Assembly (NCBI GenBank): GCA_018267675.1
Contig: JAFDYA010000057.1
Span: 1-32,410, forward strand
Reading direction: 5' to 3'
DNA from: Bacteroidota bacterium
Lineage (GTDB): Bacteria; Bacteroidota; Bacteroidia; Chitinophagales; Chitinophagaceae
Length of the DNA stretch: 32,410 bases
Numbering within the stretch: position 1 is the stretch's first letter; each line of letters opens with the position of its first letter. Shown here one piece after another: positions 17,301 through 24,925 of the stretch. The notes under the pieces were generated by a model. The model made no database searches. It saw only the letters and a list, made by a program, of their open reading frames with translations, and was not told where the DNA came from. Position numbers and translations under genes: made by a program.

Positions 17301-18648
17301 CTGCACTCGTCCTGATTTTTGAAGCCGATTCAAATACTTCATCATCTAGCTCCGACTGGCTCAGTCGATGGGTACTTTTCCGGAGTCCTAGATGGTGTAG
17401 GGTAGCTTCCACCACTATCACCGCACCATCCACAATCAGGCCGAAGTCAATCGCTCCAAGACTCATCAGGTTAGCTCCGACGCCAAACAGCTGCATCATG
17501 CCCAATGCAAACAACAAGGAAAGGGGTATTGCCGATGCAACAATCAAGCCGGCACGGACATTTCCTAGAAATAGAATAAGGACGAAAATGACGATCAATG
17601 CGCCTTCTATCAGGTTCTTCTCCACGGTGCCAATGGCTCGATTCACCAAGGATGTTCGGTCTAGAAACGGCTCTATCACTATATCTTGAGGCAAGGATTG
17701 CTTGATCGATTCCATCTTCTCCTTTACCCTTGCCACCACTTCAGCGCTGTTGCTTCCTTTCAGCATCATTACAATACCACCAACTGCTTCCTTCTCGCCA
17801 TTATAGGTCATCGCTCCATATTTCACGGCGTGCCCTAGGCGGACATCTGCCACATCATTTATCGTGATGGGAATGCCAATGCTGCTTGTCTTGATGGAGA
17901 TACTCCGAATATCCTCTAAAGAACTAATCATACCAATCCCTCTAATAAAATAGGCGTTCGGCTTCTTATCGATATAGGCGCCACCGGTGTTCTGATTGTT
18001 TTTTTGTAAGGCTGAAAAAATCTCCGAGATAGTAACATTCAAGGCTTTCAAGCGATTCGGGTTTAGGGCTACCTCATATTGTTTCAATTCACCGCCAAAG
18101 CCATTCACTTCAGCTATTCCCGGAGTGCCATATAATTGGCGGGCCACAATCCAGTCCTGAAGGGTACGGAGCTCCATGGGGCTATATTTATCCTCGGCTC
18201 CTTTTATTGGATGAATGATGTACTGATAAATTTCCCCAAGACCAGAACTGACCGGACCTAGCTCCGGCTTCCCCATTCCTTCAGGGATCTTTTCCTCCGC
18301 ATCCTTCAGTCGCTCACTAATCAACTGACGGGCAAAGTAGATATCGACATCATCCGGGAACACGACCGTAATCACCGAAAGGCCAAATCGGGAAATGGAA
18401 CGTAGCTCCTCCAAATCGGGCAGATTGGCTAGGCTTTGCTCTAAGGGATAAGTGACCAATTGCTCCACTTCTTGTGCGGATAGCTTTGGCGAAACGGTGA
18501 TCACCTGCACTTGATTATTGGTGATGTCCGGCACCGCATCAATTGGCAATTTTGTAGCACTCCATAGTCCCCATACCATGAGGATGATGGTACCCACACC
18601 CACCACCAACTTGTTCTTAATACTGAAATGAATTATCCTACTAAGCAT
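14341..18648 (-). CDS. Heavy-metal RND efflux pump fused to an outer-membrane TolC-like channel
   Basis: 1435 residues, against about 1040 for an ordinary CusA/CzcA. Residues 1 to about 1035 are a full heavy-metal RND pump: N-terminal TM1, two periplasmic loops and twelve TM segments. The TM4 proton-relay motif DFGLIVDGAVIVVE (D401, D407, E414) is the form typical of CzcA-like divalent cation pumps, not of CusA. After the last TM helix (LVVLPCLYLLISKIGRR) comes a new signal-peptide-like stretch (LVACLALGCLLLAPATQAQQ) with a possible cleavage site after A1059. The remaining 375 residues are an outer membrane efflux (TolC/CusC) domain with long Gln-rich helices. Upstream is the small His/Cys protein (194-bp gap with no other gene seen); downstream is the adaptor. 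I believe such fusions recur in Bacteroidota. Confidence 0.92.
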   Translation of the reverse strand: MLSRIIHFSIKNKLVVGVGTIILMVWGLWSATKLPIDAVPDITNNQVQVITVSPKLSAQEVEQLVTYPLEQSLANLPDLEELRSISRFGLSVITVVFPDDVDIYFARQLISERLKDAEEKIPEGMGKPELGPVSSGLGEIYQYIIHPIKGAEDKYSPMELRTLQDWIVARQLYGTPGIAEVNGFGGELKQYEVALNPNRLKALNVTISEIFSALQKNNQNTGGAYIDKKPNAYFIRGIGMISSLEDIRSISIKTSSIGIPITINDVADVRLGHAVKYGAMTYNGEKEAVGGIVMMLKGSNSAEVVARVKEKMESIKQSLPQDIVIEPFLDRTSLVNRAIGTVEKNLIEGALIVIFVLILFLGNVRAGLIVASAIPLSLLFALGMMQLFGVGANLMSLGAIDFGLIVDGAVIVVEATLHHLGLRKSTHRLSQSELDDEVFESASKIRTSAAFGEIIILIVYLPILTLVGIEGKMFRPMAQTVSFAILGALLLSLTYIPMMSAAFLSKNKLNKVTFSDKMMAFFQRGYAPIIQWAIAWKRTIVTTSGAILVVALVVFSRMGGEFIPQLQEGDFAFHCILPQGSSLSQSIETSMQAERIIKAFPEVKTVVGKTGSAEIPTDPMPPEVSDLIIVLKPKSEWKTTKDYNELAALMMKKLEVIPGVFFESSQPIQMRFNELMTGVRQDIAIKIFGENIDTLATLAPKIAAAIQTVEGTTAPQIERTTGLPQITIEYDRARMANYNLNIEELNNTISTAFAGEAAGVVFENERKFDLVVRLDSTYRSSIEDVGNLYVATPSGNQVPLSQVANISIKEGPAQISREAGKRRIVVGFNVQGRDVESVVKEIQQKLTQAQYKLPTGYYLTYGGTFENLKKASARLMLAVPLALLLIFGLLYFSFHSARQALLIFTAIPMSAIGGVFALSLRGMPFSISAGVGFIALFGVAVLNGIVLISTFNQLEKEGIVDAVDRVIRGTEIRLRPVLMTATVASLGFLPMAISSGAGAEVQKPLATVVIGGLISATLLTLVVLPCLYLLISKIGRRGKHSLVACLALGCLLLAPATQAQQRISIAAALDTALHHNLRLDINQSTIERAGYAVKAANDVPKTGVFAENEDLRPTDQTGVLKIGISQSIAFPSLYQARKEYFRQQLKYQQLGTAVLQALIKKETRAVYYQLWFLQEKQHLNKSLDSLYSSLFQAASLRYKTGEASGLEPIAAQAKLQEVNAILSQNEQDMQLQQQQLMLLLNQELAYLPLDTALEQLPFHLQEPNDSHPLLAQQQQNLALASANILVQQRSNLPELSGRIFSQQLWGASNPYSGFSVTAAFPLLGASVAKVKEARAERAVQQKQLSYQKQQFNTQTHAARIEIQKNLAMLQYYTQSGLKQATAIIKAATLSYQAGEISFAELSQFLTQAIDTRRNYLDALNNYNQSVIEYDYYANL

Positions 18649-18842
18649 AATTTCTGAATAATGACTGGTGCTTAGTCCGGCTCCGAGAATTGTGCGCTCC
18701 CGAATGCTGCAACCACCAAATCGCTAAATGGAATTAAATTGACTACTCGAGCACGGGGTTCTGTCCTGCTACGTTGAGTACCACCGAACACCGGGACACT
18801 CCATTGCCGGCGATAAGCCGCAAAGGAGAACAGGCAATATGC

Positions 18843-19160
18843 TTATACTAACTGAGGTGGCTGCCAGATTGCCAAAGATGGCGCAGCATCACATGAAACA
18901 TGAAAAGTCGGGTAGCTTTGGCTTTCGACAAAGAAATGATTGGGCGATAACTTATGTTCCTCTTGCAAAATCAAAAAAGTGGTACAGCAGGAACAAGTGC
19001 AAAAAGGAGTACAGTGATCCCCGTTGGGATGTTGATGGTGATGGGTTGTGTTTGCTGTAATAGTTGTTTCCCCGCCAGCAGAATGCGCTACCAAGTCTGC
19101 ACAGGGCAGAAAGGATAGAAAAAGCAGCCAGCAGCCCAAAAGAAGGGTAAACAATTTCAC
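18843..19160 (-). CDS. Small exported His/Cys-rich protein of a metal efflux operon (DUF6660-like)
   Basis: 105 residues from a GTG. A signal peptide (LLLGCWLLFLSFLPCADLVAH) is followed by a metal-ligand-rich core: THHHQHPNGDH, then C-T-P-F-C-T-C-S-C-C. I recall similar small proteins in front of Bacteroidota CusA/CzcA operons, annotated as DUF6660. The core suggests a periplasmic metal chaperone or sensor, but this is inference. The GTG sits 5 nt after a perfect TAACTTTG box, which supports this start and makes it the first gene of the operon. The C-terminal half (SYPTFHVSCDA) has no motif I recognise. Confidence 0.78.
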   Translation of the reverse strand: MKLFTLLLGCWLLFLSFLPCADLVAHSAGGETTITANTTHHHQHPNGDHCTPFCTCSCCTTFLILQEEHKLSPNHFFVESQSYPTFHVSCDAAPSLAIWQPPQLV

Positions 19161-19165
19161 GGGTG

Positions 19166-19173
19166 CAAAGTTA
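19166..19173 (-). promoter_or_regulatory. -7 box of the metal efflux operon
   Basis: Minus strand TAACTTTG matches TAnnTTTG exactly and ends 5 nt before the GTG at 19160, implying an almost leaderless transcript. No clear -33 TTTG; such promoters are sometimes activator-dependent, which would fit metal induction, but no operator or regulator gene is seen. Confidence 0.5.
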
Positions 19174-19229
19174 AATAGGAGATGGCGAAATCTGATTTAG
19201 GTCCGAAAGTATTCGGCAACTATAACAAA

Positions 19230-20345
19230 TCACTGCTTTTTTAGACGGAGAAGTGTGTGCCCCATACCGATATGATCCACCTGATCTATCACCTTAAAAC
19301 CTGCATCATCAATCAATTTTAAGAACACCCGACTATCATACATCTGGCTATTCCCATTGGCCATAGAGGTAAAATAAAGGGAGGTCATCTGTAAGGAAAA
19401 TGCAGAAGCGGGAAACCGCTGTAAGTCCCAAAAGGTCTCATTGATCACAACATATCCGTCCGGCGGTAATGCAGCATGGCATTTCCTAAGGATACCGATG
19501 ATTTCCTCATCAGAGAAGCAGTCCAGGAACTGGCTCATCCATATCGTGTCATAGCCCAATGGTAAGGCCAAACTATTATCTAAGACATTGTGGACATGTA
19601 GGCTGAAACGGGATTCATCATATCCTGCTTGTTGCAAATTCCTTTTTGCCATATTAAGCTGCCCGGGTAGATCGGCAAGGCCAATGTGAAAATCAGGATT
19701 AAAGGCTAGTGCTGCAAGTGCCCATTTGCCGGTATTGGAGCCAATATCCAGCAATTTTTTGGGTGAATGGCCATTATTAAAAATATACTCCAATGCGATT
19801 GGAAATGCATTGTCAGAGTAAAAGTGGTCAAACTTAAACCAGCTTGTCTGCACCTCTTTAGGTAGTTGGCTCAAACCATCATACACCGTTGGCCAATCTC
19901 CGAAATGACGCAGCCCCACCGGTTTTCCTTGTTCAAGAGCGGCACCCAGATCATTGGCACCTGGCAAACAAACATCCCGCATGAAATCAGTATTGGCAAT
20001 GGTCATCTTATCATTCAAAAAGAAATGCCCCGTCTTGGAAAGATGATATCGTCTTTGTTCATCCAAATAAAGTAGGCCAATGCCCAAACCACCTTCCACT
20101 AATACCCGTAGGGCATAATGACTATACTGTGGAAACTGTGCACCAAGCTCCTCTAAACTGATACCCGTCTGGCGGCAAGCCTCTACTGCTGTAAGAATTC
20201 CCCAATCCCGCAACAGGATAGAGTTTTGAAAAACATAGGGGGCAAAAGCGATAAACTGTGCGTCCGCCAATGCCTGAATTGCTGTTTTCTTTTGTTCAGC
20301 AAACATATTGGGATTGGATTGGGGAGCTATTGGTGTTTCAGGCAT
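19230..20345 (-). CDS. SAM-dependent O-methyltransferase-like protein
   Basis: 371 residues from the ATG at 20345; the frame runs further upstream, but only from a TTG and with an atypical N-terminus. Residues 20-110 form a helical winged-helix dimerisation domain, as in plant-type and antibiotic O-methyltransferases (ISLEELGAQ, then YALRVLVEGGLGIGLL). The C-terminal Rossmann domain has SAM motif I LLDIGSNTGKWAL (D200 to G206) and an acidic motif (LADLPGQL). The segment IWMSQFLDCFSDEEI resembles the family motif around the catalytic region, but I see no clear catalytic His there. The substrate is unknown; related proteins act on polyketides, carotenoid precursors or quinones. It stands alone between clpX (divergent) and the metal operon. 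Confidence 0.8.
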   Translation of the reverse strand: MPETPIAPQSNPNMFAEQKKTAIQALADAQFIAFAPYVFQNSILLRDWGILTAVEACRQTGISLEELGAQFPQYSHYALRVLVEGGLGIGLLYLDEQRRYHLSKTGHFFLNDKMTIANTDFMRDVCLPGANDLGAALEQGKPVGLRHFGDWPTVYDGLSQLPKEVQTSWFKFDHFYSDNAFPIALEYIFNNGHSPKKLLDIGSNTGKWALAALAFNPDFHIGLADLPGQLNMAKRNLQQAGYDESRFSLHVHNVLDNSLALPLGYDTIWMSQFLDCFSDEEIIGILRKCHAALPPDGYVVINETFWDLQRFPASAFSLQMTSLYFTSMANGNSQMYDSRVFLKLIDDAGFKVIDQVDHIGMGHTLLRLKKQ

Positions 20346-20692
20346 CTGTGATAGTTGTGTAGGATGGATCAATATAGGAATTACTAGCCGTGGCTTGTCC
20401 TTCGTATAAAATTTTGTTGGCAAGATAATGTAGTAGACGGGAACGAAAGAAATCCTATTTGCCTTTCCTGTGAAAGCTATGCCAAGAGTGCAATCACCGA
20501 TTTTGCCTGGGTAGGATTAAAGAAGAATCTGAGTTTATTCCCCTCAAGCCACCGAGGCTTCTATTCATCATTCGTTACCGAGTAGCTTTGGCTCAATAAT
20601 TAACTATTCCCTTTCCTCCGGAAGTTCGTTGTAACAGCGAACCACCAGCCGATGTGGTGTACCTTTGCCGCCGCAAATATTAGTAGTAAGTT
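20346..20692. other. Divergent intergenic region between methyltransferase and clpX
   Basis: No gene, tRNA or repeat is apparent. It includes the upstream in-frame extension of the methyltransferase (to 20423), which I regard as non-coding, and the clpX -7 box near its right end. Confidence 0.55.
20660..20667 (+). promoter_or_regulatory. -7 box of clpX
   Basis: TACCTTTG is an exact TAnnTTTG match, 25 nt before the ATG, giving a leader of about 20 nt. No -33 TTTG at the proper distance. Confidence 0.5.
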
Positions 20693-21946
20693 ATGGCTAA
20701 GAATAATGAAAGGAAATGCTCCTTCTGTGACCGAGAAGAAAAGAATGTCAATATTTTATTTTCCGGCCTAAAGGGGAATATATGTGATGAGTGTATTGAA
20801 AATGCGCATAGTCTGCTCCAGGAAGCCATCGACGGACAACAACCCAAAAAAAGGAACTCCGCTAATGACCTTAGTAAGCACCGACTCTACAAGCCAAGAG
20901 AGATTAAAGAGTTCCTAGATCAATATGTCATTGGGCAGGATGATGCTAAAAAAGTATTGAGTGTAGCGATGTACAACCATTACAAGCGCTTGCTCCACCC
21001 GGTAAAGGCAGATGATGTGGAAATTGAAAAGAGCAATATCCTAATGGTTGGTGAGACGGGTACCGGCAAGACACTGCTCGCCAAGACTATTGCCCGCCTG
21101 CTCCAAGTTCCCTTTGCCATCGTAGATGCTACTGTCTTTACTGAAGCCGGCTATGTAGGCGAGGATGTGGAAAGTATCCTGAGCCGCTTGCTCCAAGCGT
21201 CCGATTATGATGTAGCCGCAGCCGAAAAGGGTATCATCTTTATCGACGAGATTGACAAAACCGGCCGAAAGGGTGATAACCCCTCCATCACCCGCGATGT
21301 GAGTGGCGAAGGTGTACAACAAGCTATGCTGAAATTATTGGAAGGTTCCGATGTATTAGTGCCGCCACAAGGAGGCCGCAAACACCCGGATCAGAAAATG
21401 GTCAAAGTGAACACGCAAAACATCTTGTTCATCTGTGGCGGCGCCTTTGAAGGGATCGACAAAATGATTGAACGCCGAATCCAAACTAGTGCGATTGGCT
21501 ACAATGCCATCACTTCTACCAAGAATATCGACCGGAGCAATATCCTTCAATATGTAAATGCTCAAGACCTTCGCTCCTTCGGACTGATACCCGAACTATT
21601 GGGGCGACTGCCTTTAATTACCTACCTCAATCCGCTGGACAAAGAAGCACTCCGCAGGATCCTTACCGAGCCAAAAAATGCACTGATCAAGCAATACACT
21701 AGGCTGTTTGAGCTAGAAGACATCAAGCTAATCGTGGATGATGATGCTTTGGATTATATGGTGGCGAAAGCTGTAGAATTCAAGCTCGGAGGTCGTGGGC
21801 TACGCTCCATCTGTGAGCTGATTTTGACAGATGCCATGTTCCATTTACCCAGCGAGAAACAAGGCGAAAGCTTCCACCTGACCGCCGCCTATGCACGGCA
21901 AATGCTGGAACATGGCGACCGTTTTGATTTCATTAAGGCTGCATAG
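20693..21946 (+). CDS. clpX: ATP-dependent Clp protease ATP-binding subunit ClpX
   Basis: 417 residues, full length. The N-terminal zinc-binding domain has C9, C12, C31 and C34. The AAA+ module shows Walker A GETGTGKT (120-127), pore loop GYVG (153-156), Walker B IIFIDE (181-186), the arginine-finger region and sensor 2 GGRGLRS (366-372). The ClpP-docking loop reads IGY at 268-270 instead of the enterobacterial IGF. ClpX unfolds tagged substrates and feeds them to ClpP. No clpP gene is next to it; upstream is a methyltransferase on the other strand, so clpP must be elsewhere. The ABC exporter begins 46 bp downstream with its own -7-like box. Confidence 0.97.
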   Translation: MAKNNERKCSFCDREEKNVNILFSGLKGNICDECIENAHSLLQEAIDGQQPKKRNSANDLSKHRLYKPREIKEFLDQYVIGQDDAKKVLSVAMYNHYKRLLHPVKADDVEIEKSNILMVGETGTGKTLLAKTIARLLQVPFAIVDATVFTEAGYVGEDVESILSRLLQASDYDVAAAEKGIIFIDEIDKTGRKGDNPSITRDVSGEGVQQAMLKLLEGSDVLVPPQGGRKHPDQKMVKVNTQNILFICGGAFEGIDKMIERRIQTSAIGYNAITSTKNIDRSNILQYVNAQDLRSFGLIPELLGRLPLITYLNPLDKEALRRILTEPKNALIKQYTRLFELEDIKLIVDDDALDYMVAKAVEFKLGGRGLRSICELILTDAMFHLPSEKQGESFHLTAAYARQMLEHGDRFDFIKAA

Positions 21947-21979
21947 ATTTTCCTGAAAAGCTGCGCCCAATCAGTTTAC

Positions 21980-21987
21980 TACCTTCG
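21980..21987 (+). promoter_or_regulatory. Candidate -7 box of the ABC exporter gene
   Basis: TACCTTCG (one mismatch to TAnnTTTG) ends 5 nt before the ATG at 21993, again predicting a near-leaderless transcript. Read-through from clpX is possible as well. Confidence 0.4.
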
Positions 21988-21992
21988 GATGA

Positions 21993-23780
21993 ATGAAGCA
22001 TTTGCTTTCTCTTCGGAAATACTTGTTGAAATATCGGCTTAGACTCCTCCTCGGGATAGTCTTCGTAACGGTTTCTAACTTATTTGCTGTACTGCCGCCC
22101 GTGGTGGTCCGCGTGACACTAGATAGTGTGGTGGCCAATATCAATAGCTACCGAATGTTGGGCGATGGACTTCTGGCCGGCACCATGCAACAGTACATCT
22201 TCAGCCTCGTACTCTGGAACGCTTTGCTCATTCTGGGCTTAGCTATACTGCGCGGTGTCTTCATGTTCTTCATGCGACAGACAATCATCGTGATGTCCCG
22301 TCATATTGAATTTGACCAAAAGAACGAGATCTACGCCCATTACCAAGCCTTAGACACTGCCTTCTATAAAACTCATTTTACTGGCGATCTCATGAACCGT
22401 ATGAGCGAAGATGTGTCCCGTGTACGACAAGCTACCGGCCCTTCTATCATGTATCTGATCAACCTTGCAGTACTGGCTACGATGTGTATCTGGGGCATGC
22501 TCCGCGTCAACCCGATGCTCACACTATATGTAGTCGCCCCACTCCCGCTTTTAGCTCTATGTATCTATCTCGTCAACAAAATCATCTACCGAAAAACAGA
22601 GAAAATACAAGCACAACTATCCGACCTTACGACCACTGCACAAGAGTCCTATTCCGGCATCCGAGTGATTAAGTCCTTTGCTCAAGAGCAAAACATGCTG
22701 GGCTTCTTCAACAACACTTCAGAGCAATACCGAAAAAGTGCTATCAATCTTTCGCTCACGGAAGCCATCTACTTTCCTTCAATGGGCTTGTTCATCGGAT
22801 TGAGCACACTACTCACCGTGTTGATTGGCGGGTATCTGGCTATTAAAGGTGAAGTGACTGTTGGCAATATTGCCGAGTTCGTTATCTACATCAACCTGCT
22901 CATGTTCCCCATCTCCAGCTTAGGTTGGGTAGCATCTATGCTGCAACGAGCCAGTGTGTCCCAAAAAAGAATTGATGAATTCTTGTTGATACAACCGAAA
23001 ATTAGTTCGCCAAAAGCCGCGCTGCAAGCAGATCTACAAGGGAACATCCGTTTTGACCAGGTAAACTTTACCTACAGCCATACCGGTATTCACGCCATTA
23101 AAGACCTCAACTTAGACATTGGAAAAGGTCAGAAAATTGCTATCATCGGTGGCACCGGTTCCGGAAAAAGTACCCTAGCTCATTTGCTCCTTCGGATGTA
23201 CGACACCGACACGGGTCAGCTCCGCCTTGACGAGCATTCTGTTAAGGACTTTGACCTACAGTCCTTAAGAACAGCTATCGGATATGCGCCACAAGAATCG
23301 TATCTATTCTCGGATACCGTTTACAACAATATTCGTTTTGGCAGACATTCTGCAACGGAGGAAGAAGTGAAAAATGCTGCCCGTATGGCCGCCTTGGACA
23401 AAGACATTGCTTCACTTTCCAAAGGTTTCGATACCGTGATTGGTGAACGAGGCGTCATGCTTAGTGGTGGGCAGAAACAACGGCTGGTACTGGCGCGCGC
23501 CCTACTCAAACAAAGCAATATCTTCTTGCTCGATGATTGTCTGTCCGCAGTTGATACCCGCACAGAACAAACCATTCTCGGCAATCTCAAAGAATATTTA
23601 CAAGGCAAAACGACCATCTTAATCACCCACCGCATCTTCCTCTCCTGGACATTCGACCAGATCATCGTCCTTCATGAAGGTAGTATTGTAGAACAAGGAA
23701 CACACGAAGAACTCTTGCAAAAGAATGGTCGATATGCAAAACTCTATCGACACCAAACACAGTCACAAGCCAACGACTAA
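21993..23780 (+). CDS. ABC exporter half-transporter (MdlB/MsbA-like)
   Basis: 595 residues: an N-terminal membrane domain with about six helices (residues 1-320) and a C-terminal ATPase. Walker A is GGTGSGKST (386-394), the signature LSGGQKQR begins at 490, and Walker B is IFLLDD followed by CLSAVD. The catalytic Glu after Walker B is replaced by Asp (D515), as in one partner of several bacterial heterodimeric exporters (the MdlA/YheI type with DDxLSAVD). A partner gene is not adjacent, so it may act as a homodimer or pair with a distant subunit. Substrate unknown: lipid or drug-like export from the inner membrane is expected. Follows clpX by 46 bp. Confidence 0.9.
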   Translation: MKHLLSLRKYLLKYRLRLLLGIVFVTVSNLFAVLPPVVVRVTLDSVVANINSYRMLGDGLLAGTMQQYIFSLVLWNALLILGLAILRGVFMFFMRQTIIVMSRHIEFDQKNEIYAHYQALDTAFYKTHFTGDLMNRMSEDVSRVRQATGPSIMYLINLAVLATMCIWGMLRVNPMLTLYVVAPLPLLALCIYLVNKIIYRKTEKIQAQLSDLTTTAQESYSGIRVIKSFAQEQNMLGFFNNTSEQYRKSAINLSLTEAIYFPSMGLFIGLSTLLTVLIGGYLAIKGEVTVGNIAEFVIYINLLMFPISSLGWVASMLQRASVSQKRIDEFLLIQPKISSPKAALQADLQGNIRFDQVNFTYSHTGIHAIKDLNLDIGKGQKIAIIGGTGSGKSTLAHLLLRMYDTDTGQLRLDEHSVKDFDLQSLRTAIGYAPQESYLFSDTVYNNIRFGRHSATEEEVKNAARMAALDKDIASLSKGFDTVIGERGVMLSGGQKQRLVLARALLKQSNIFLLDDCLSAVDTRTEQTILGNLKEYLQGKTTILITHRIFLSWTFDQIIVLHEGSIVEQGTHEELLQKNGRYAKLYRHQTQSQAND

Positions 23781-23991
23781 CGAAAGAGCAGGCTCGATCA
23801 CTTACCCACATTGATTATTGGAGCGGACACATTTTCCTATTCCAATAGGCTGATGAATTATCACCGACTACACAAAAAAGGTCGACCAATAATTTTCTGA
23901 GAGAACCAAAAATTGCCAAGTGGAAAGACAGTAAACGTAACAGTAACAAAGAGCCGGAAAGCCTTGCCAGCAAAGGGATACAGCGTGGCAC

Positions 23992-24023
23992 AAAAAAACC
24001 CGGCAGAGTTGTGGGCTGCCGGG
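23992..24023 (-). terminator. Intrinsic terminator, minus strand
   Basis: Stem CCCGGCAG 23999-24006 with CTGCCGGG 24016-24023 (8 bp, 9-nt loop). On the minus strand it is followed directly by seven T (23998-23992). It could end the Bat-type operon 195 bp after its last stop, or end a short separate RNA. Confidence 0.8.
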
Positions 24024-24056
24024 CTTGTATTAGGAATGGGTTAGTAAGCACAATCC
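23992..24056 (-). ncRNA. Possible small RNA of about 65 nt
   Basis: Minus strand TTTTG (24088-24092), an 18-nt spacer and TAATATTG (24062-24069) resemble a Bacteroidota promoter with one -7 mismatch. A transcript from about 24056 would run about 65 nt to the strong terminator. No gene lies downstream on this strand, so this is not an attenuator of a visible gene. No known RNA family recognised; speculative. Confidence 0.22.
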
Positions 24057-24217
24057 CTACACAATATTAAAGCGAAAAAGTGCAACACAAAATTTTAATC
24101 AAAAAGTTTTTTTGAATTGTGGGAAAGCTGTGAACATCGGGGCTCGATTTTGTCCACCACGAGCAACAATAAAAATTGAAACTGCCCACCAAATTGAAAC
24201 GCAGCAACGAAAGAAAA

Positions 24218-24925
24218 TCACCAGTCTTTCTCCAGTTTCACCGGCTGAGCTTTGCTCTTCTGCATCTTGTCTTGTGTCTTCCGTTCATCCTGCTGCAAAG
24301 CCTTTAGGATATTATCGGCTTGTTGCTCGGTGAGCTTCCCGGGTTGTTGTTGTCCTTGTTTTTGCTGCTGCTTCTTATCTCCTTCTTTCGGATCCTCGTC
24401 TTGCTTCTTATCGTCCTTTGGTTGTTGCTTCTCGTCTTGCTTCTTCTCGTCTTGCTTATCCTTGTCTTTTTGTTGATCCTTGCCCCCACCCTGCTTTTGC
24501 TGTTGCTTCAACTTCTCTAGGGCATAAGAAAGATTGTACTTAGCATCTGCATCACTCGGGTTTTTACGCAGGGATTCCTTGTAGGCATTCACAGCGTCCT
24601 GCCATTTCTGTTCGTCCATATAACTATTGCCTTTGTTATACTGCGCACCGGATTGTACAATTGGGTCTTTTGCAGTCTTGGCCGTCATATCCATCACCTT
24701 CCTTGCCGCATCATACTGCTTCTCTTGCAACAAAGCATTACCCAAATTAAACGCACCGGGCACAAACTGAGGTTGCTGCTTCAGAGCCTCCTGATAGGCT
24801 GCCGCAGCTTCTTTGTATTGCTTCTTTTCATAGAGAGCATTGCCTTTCCGCACAAGGCTCCGCTCCTGTGCCAGCACCGGACAAAATGAGACAAACAAGA
24901 GCAAAACAAACAACAAACGTATCAT
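24218..24925 (-). CDS. TPR protein of the Bat aerotolerance type (BatC-like)
   Basis: 235 residues from the ATG at 24925, which overlaps the upstream stop as ATGA. A signal peptide (LLFVLLLFVSFCPVLAQ) is followed by three or four tetratricopeptide repeats (GNALYEKKQYKEAAAAYQ, GNALLQEKQYDAARKV, GNSYMDEQKWQDAVNAYK). After residue about 145 comes a 50-residue Lys/Gln/Asp/Glu low-complexity stretch, then a short conserved-looking tail (LTEQQADNILKALQQDE). The tail motif and the pairing with a VWA protein fit BatC/BatE-like proteins of the Bacteroides aerotolerance operon. Probably periplasmic, holding partners through its TPRs; the molecular job of Bat proteins is not established. Confidence 0.83.
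   Translation of the reverse strand: MIRLLFVLLLFVSFCPVLAQERSLVRKGNALYEKKQYKEAAAAYQEALKQQPQFVPGAFNLGNALLQEKQYDAARKVMDMTAKTAKDPIVQSGAQYNKGNSYMDEQKWQDAVNAYKESLRKNPSDADAKYNLSYALEKLKQQQKQGGGKDQQKDKDKQDEKKQDEKQQPKDDKKQDEDPKEGDKKQQQKQGQQQPGKLTEQQADNILKALQQDERKTQDKMQKSKAQPVKLEKDW

Larger units (their letters stand above)
23781..24217. other. Convergent intergenic region with terminator and possible small RNA
   Basis: No credible protein gene. It contains a strong minus-strand terminator (23992-24023), a promoter-like pair upstream of it, and a short CCTATT/AATAGG palindrome at about 23835-23848. The 24060-24180 part is A/T-rich. Confidence 0.55.

Noticed and set aside
17168..17689. 173-codon plus-strand frame inside the RND pump gene
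   Set aside because: Antisense to conserved membrane helices including the TM4 DFG...DG motif; a shadow frame.
23835..23848. CCTATTCCAATAGG palindrome as an operator or terminator
   Set aside because: Short, A/T-rich, with no T run and no second copy in the window.
23815..24051. 78-codon minus-strand frame
   Set aside because: It crosses the strong terminator hairpin and T run, which a real gene here would not survive; no motif.
24252..24520. Cys/Phe/Ser-rich and Leu-rich plus-strand frames
   Set aside because: Antisense of the K/Q/D/E low-complexity region of the TPR protein.
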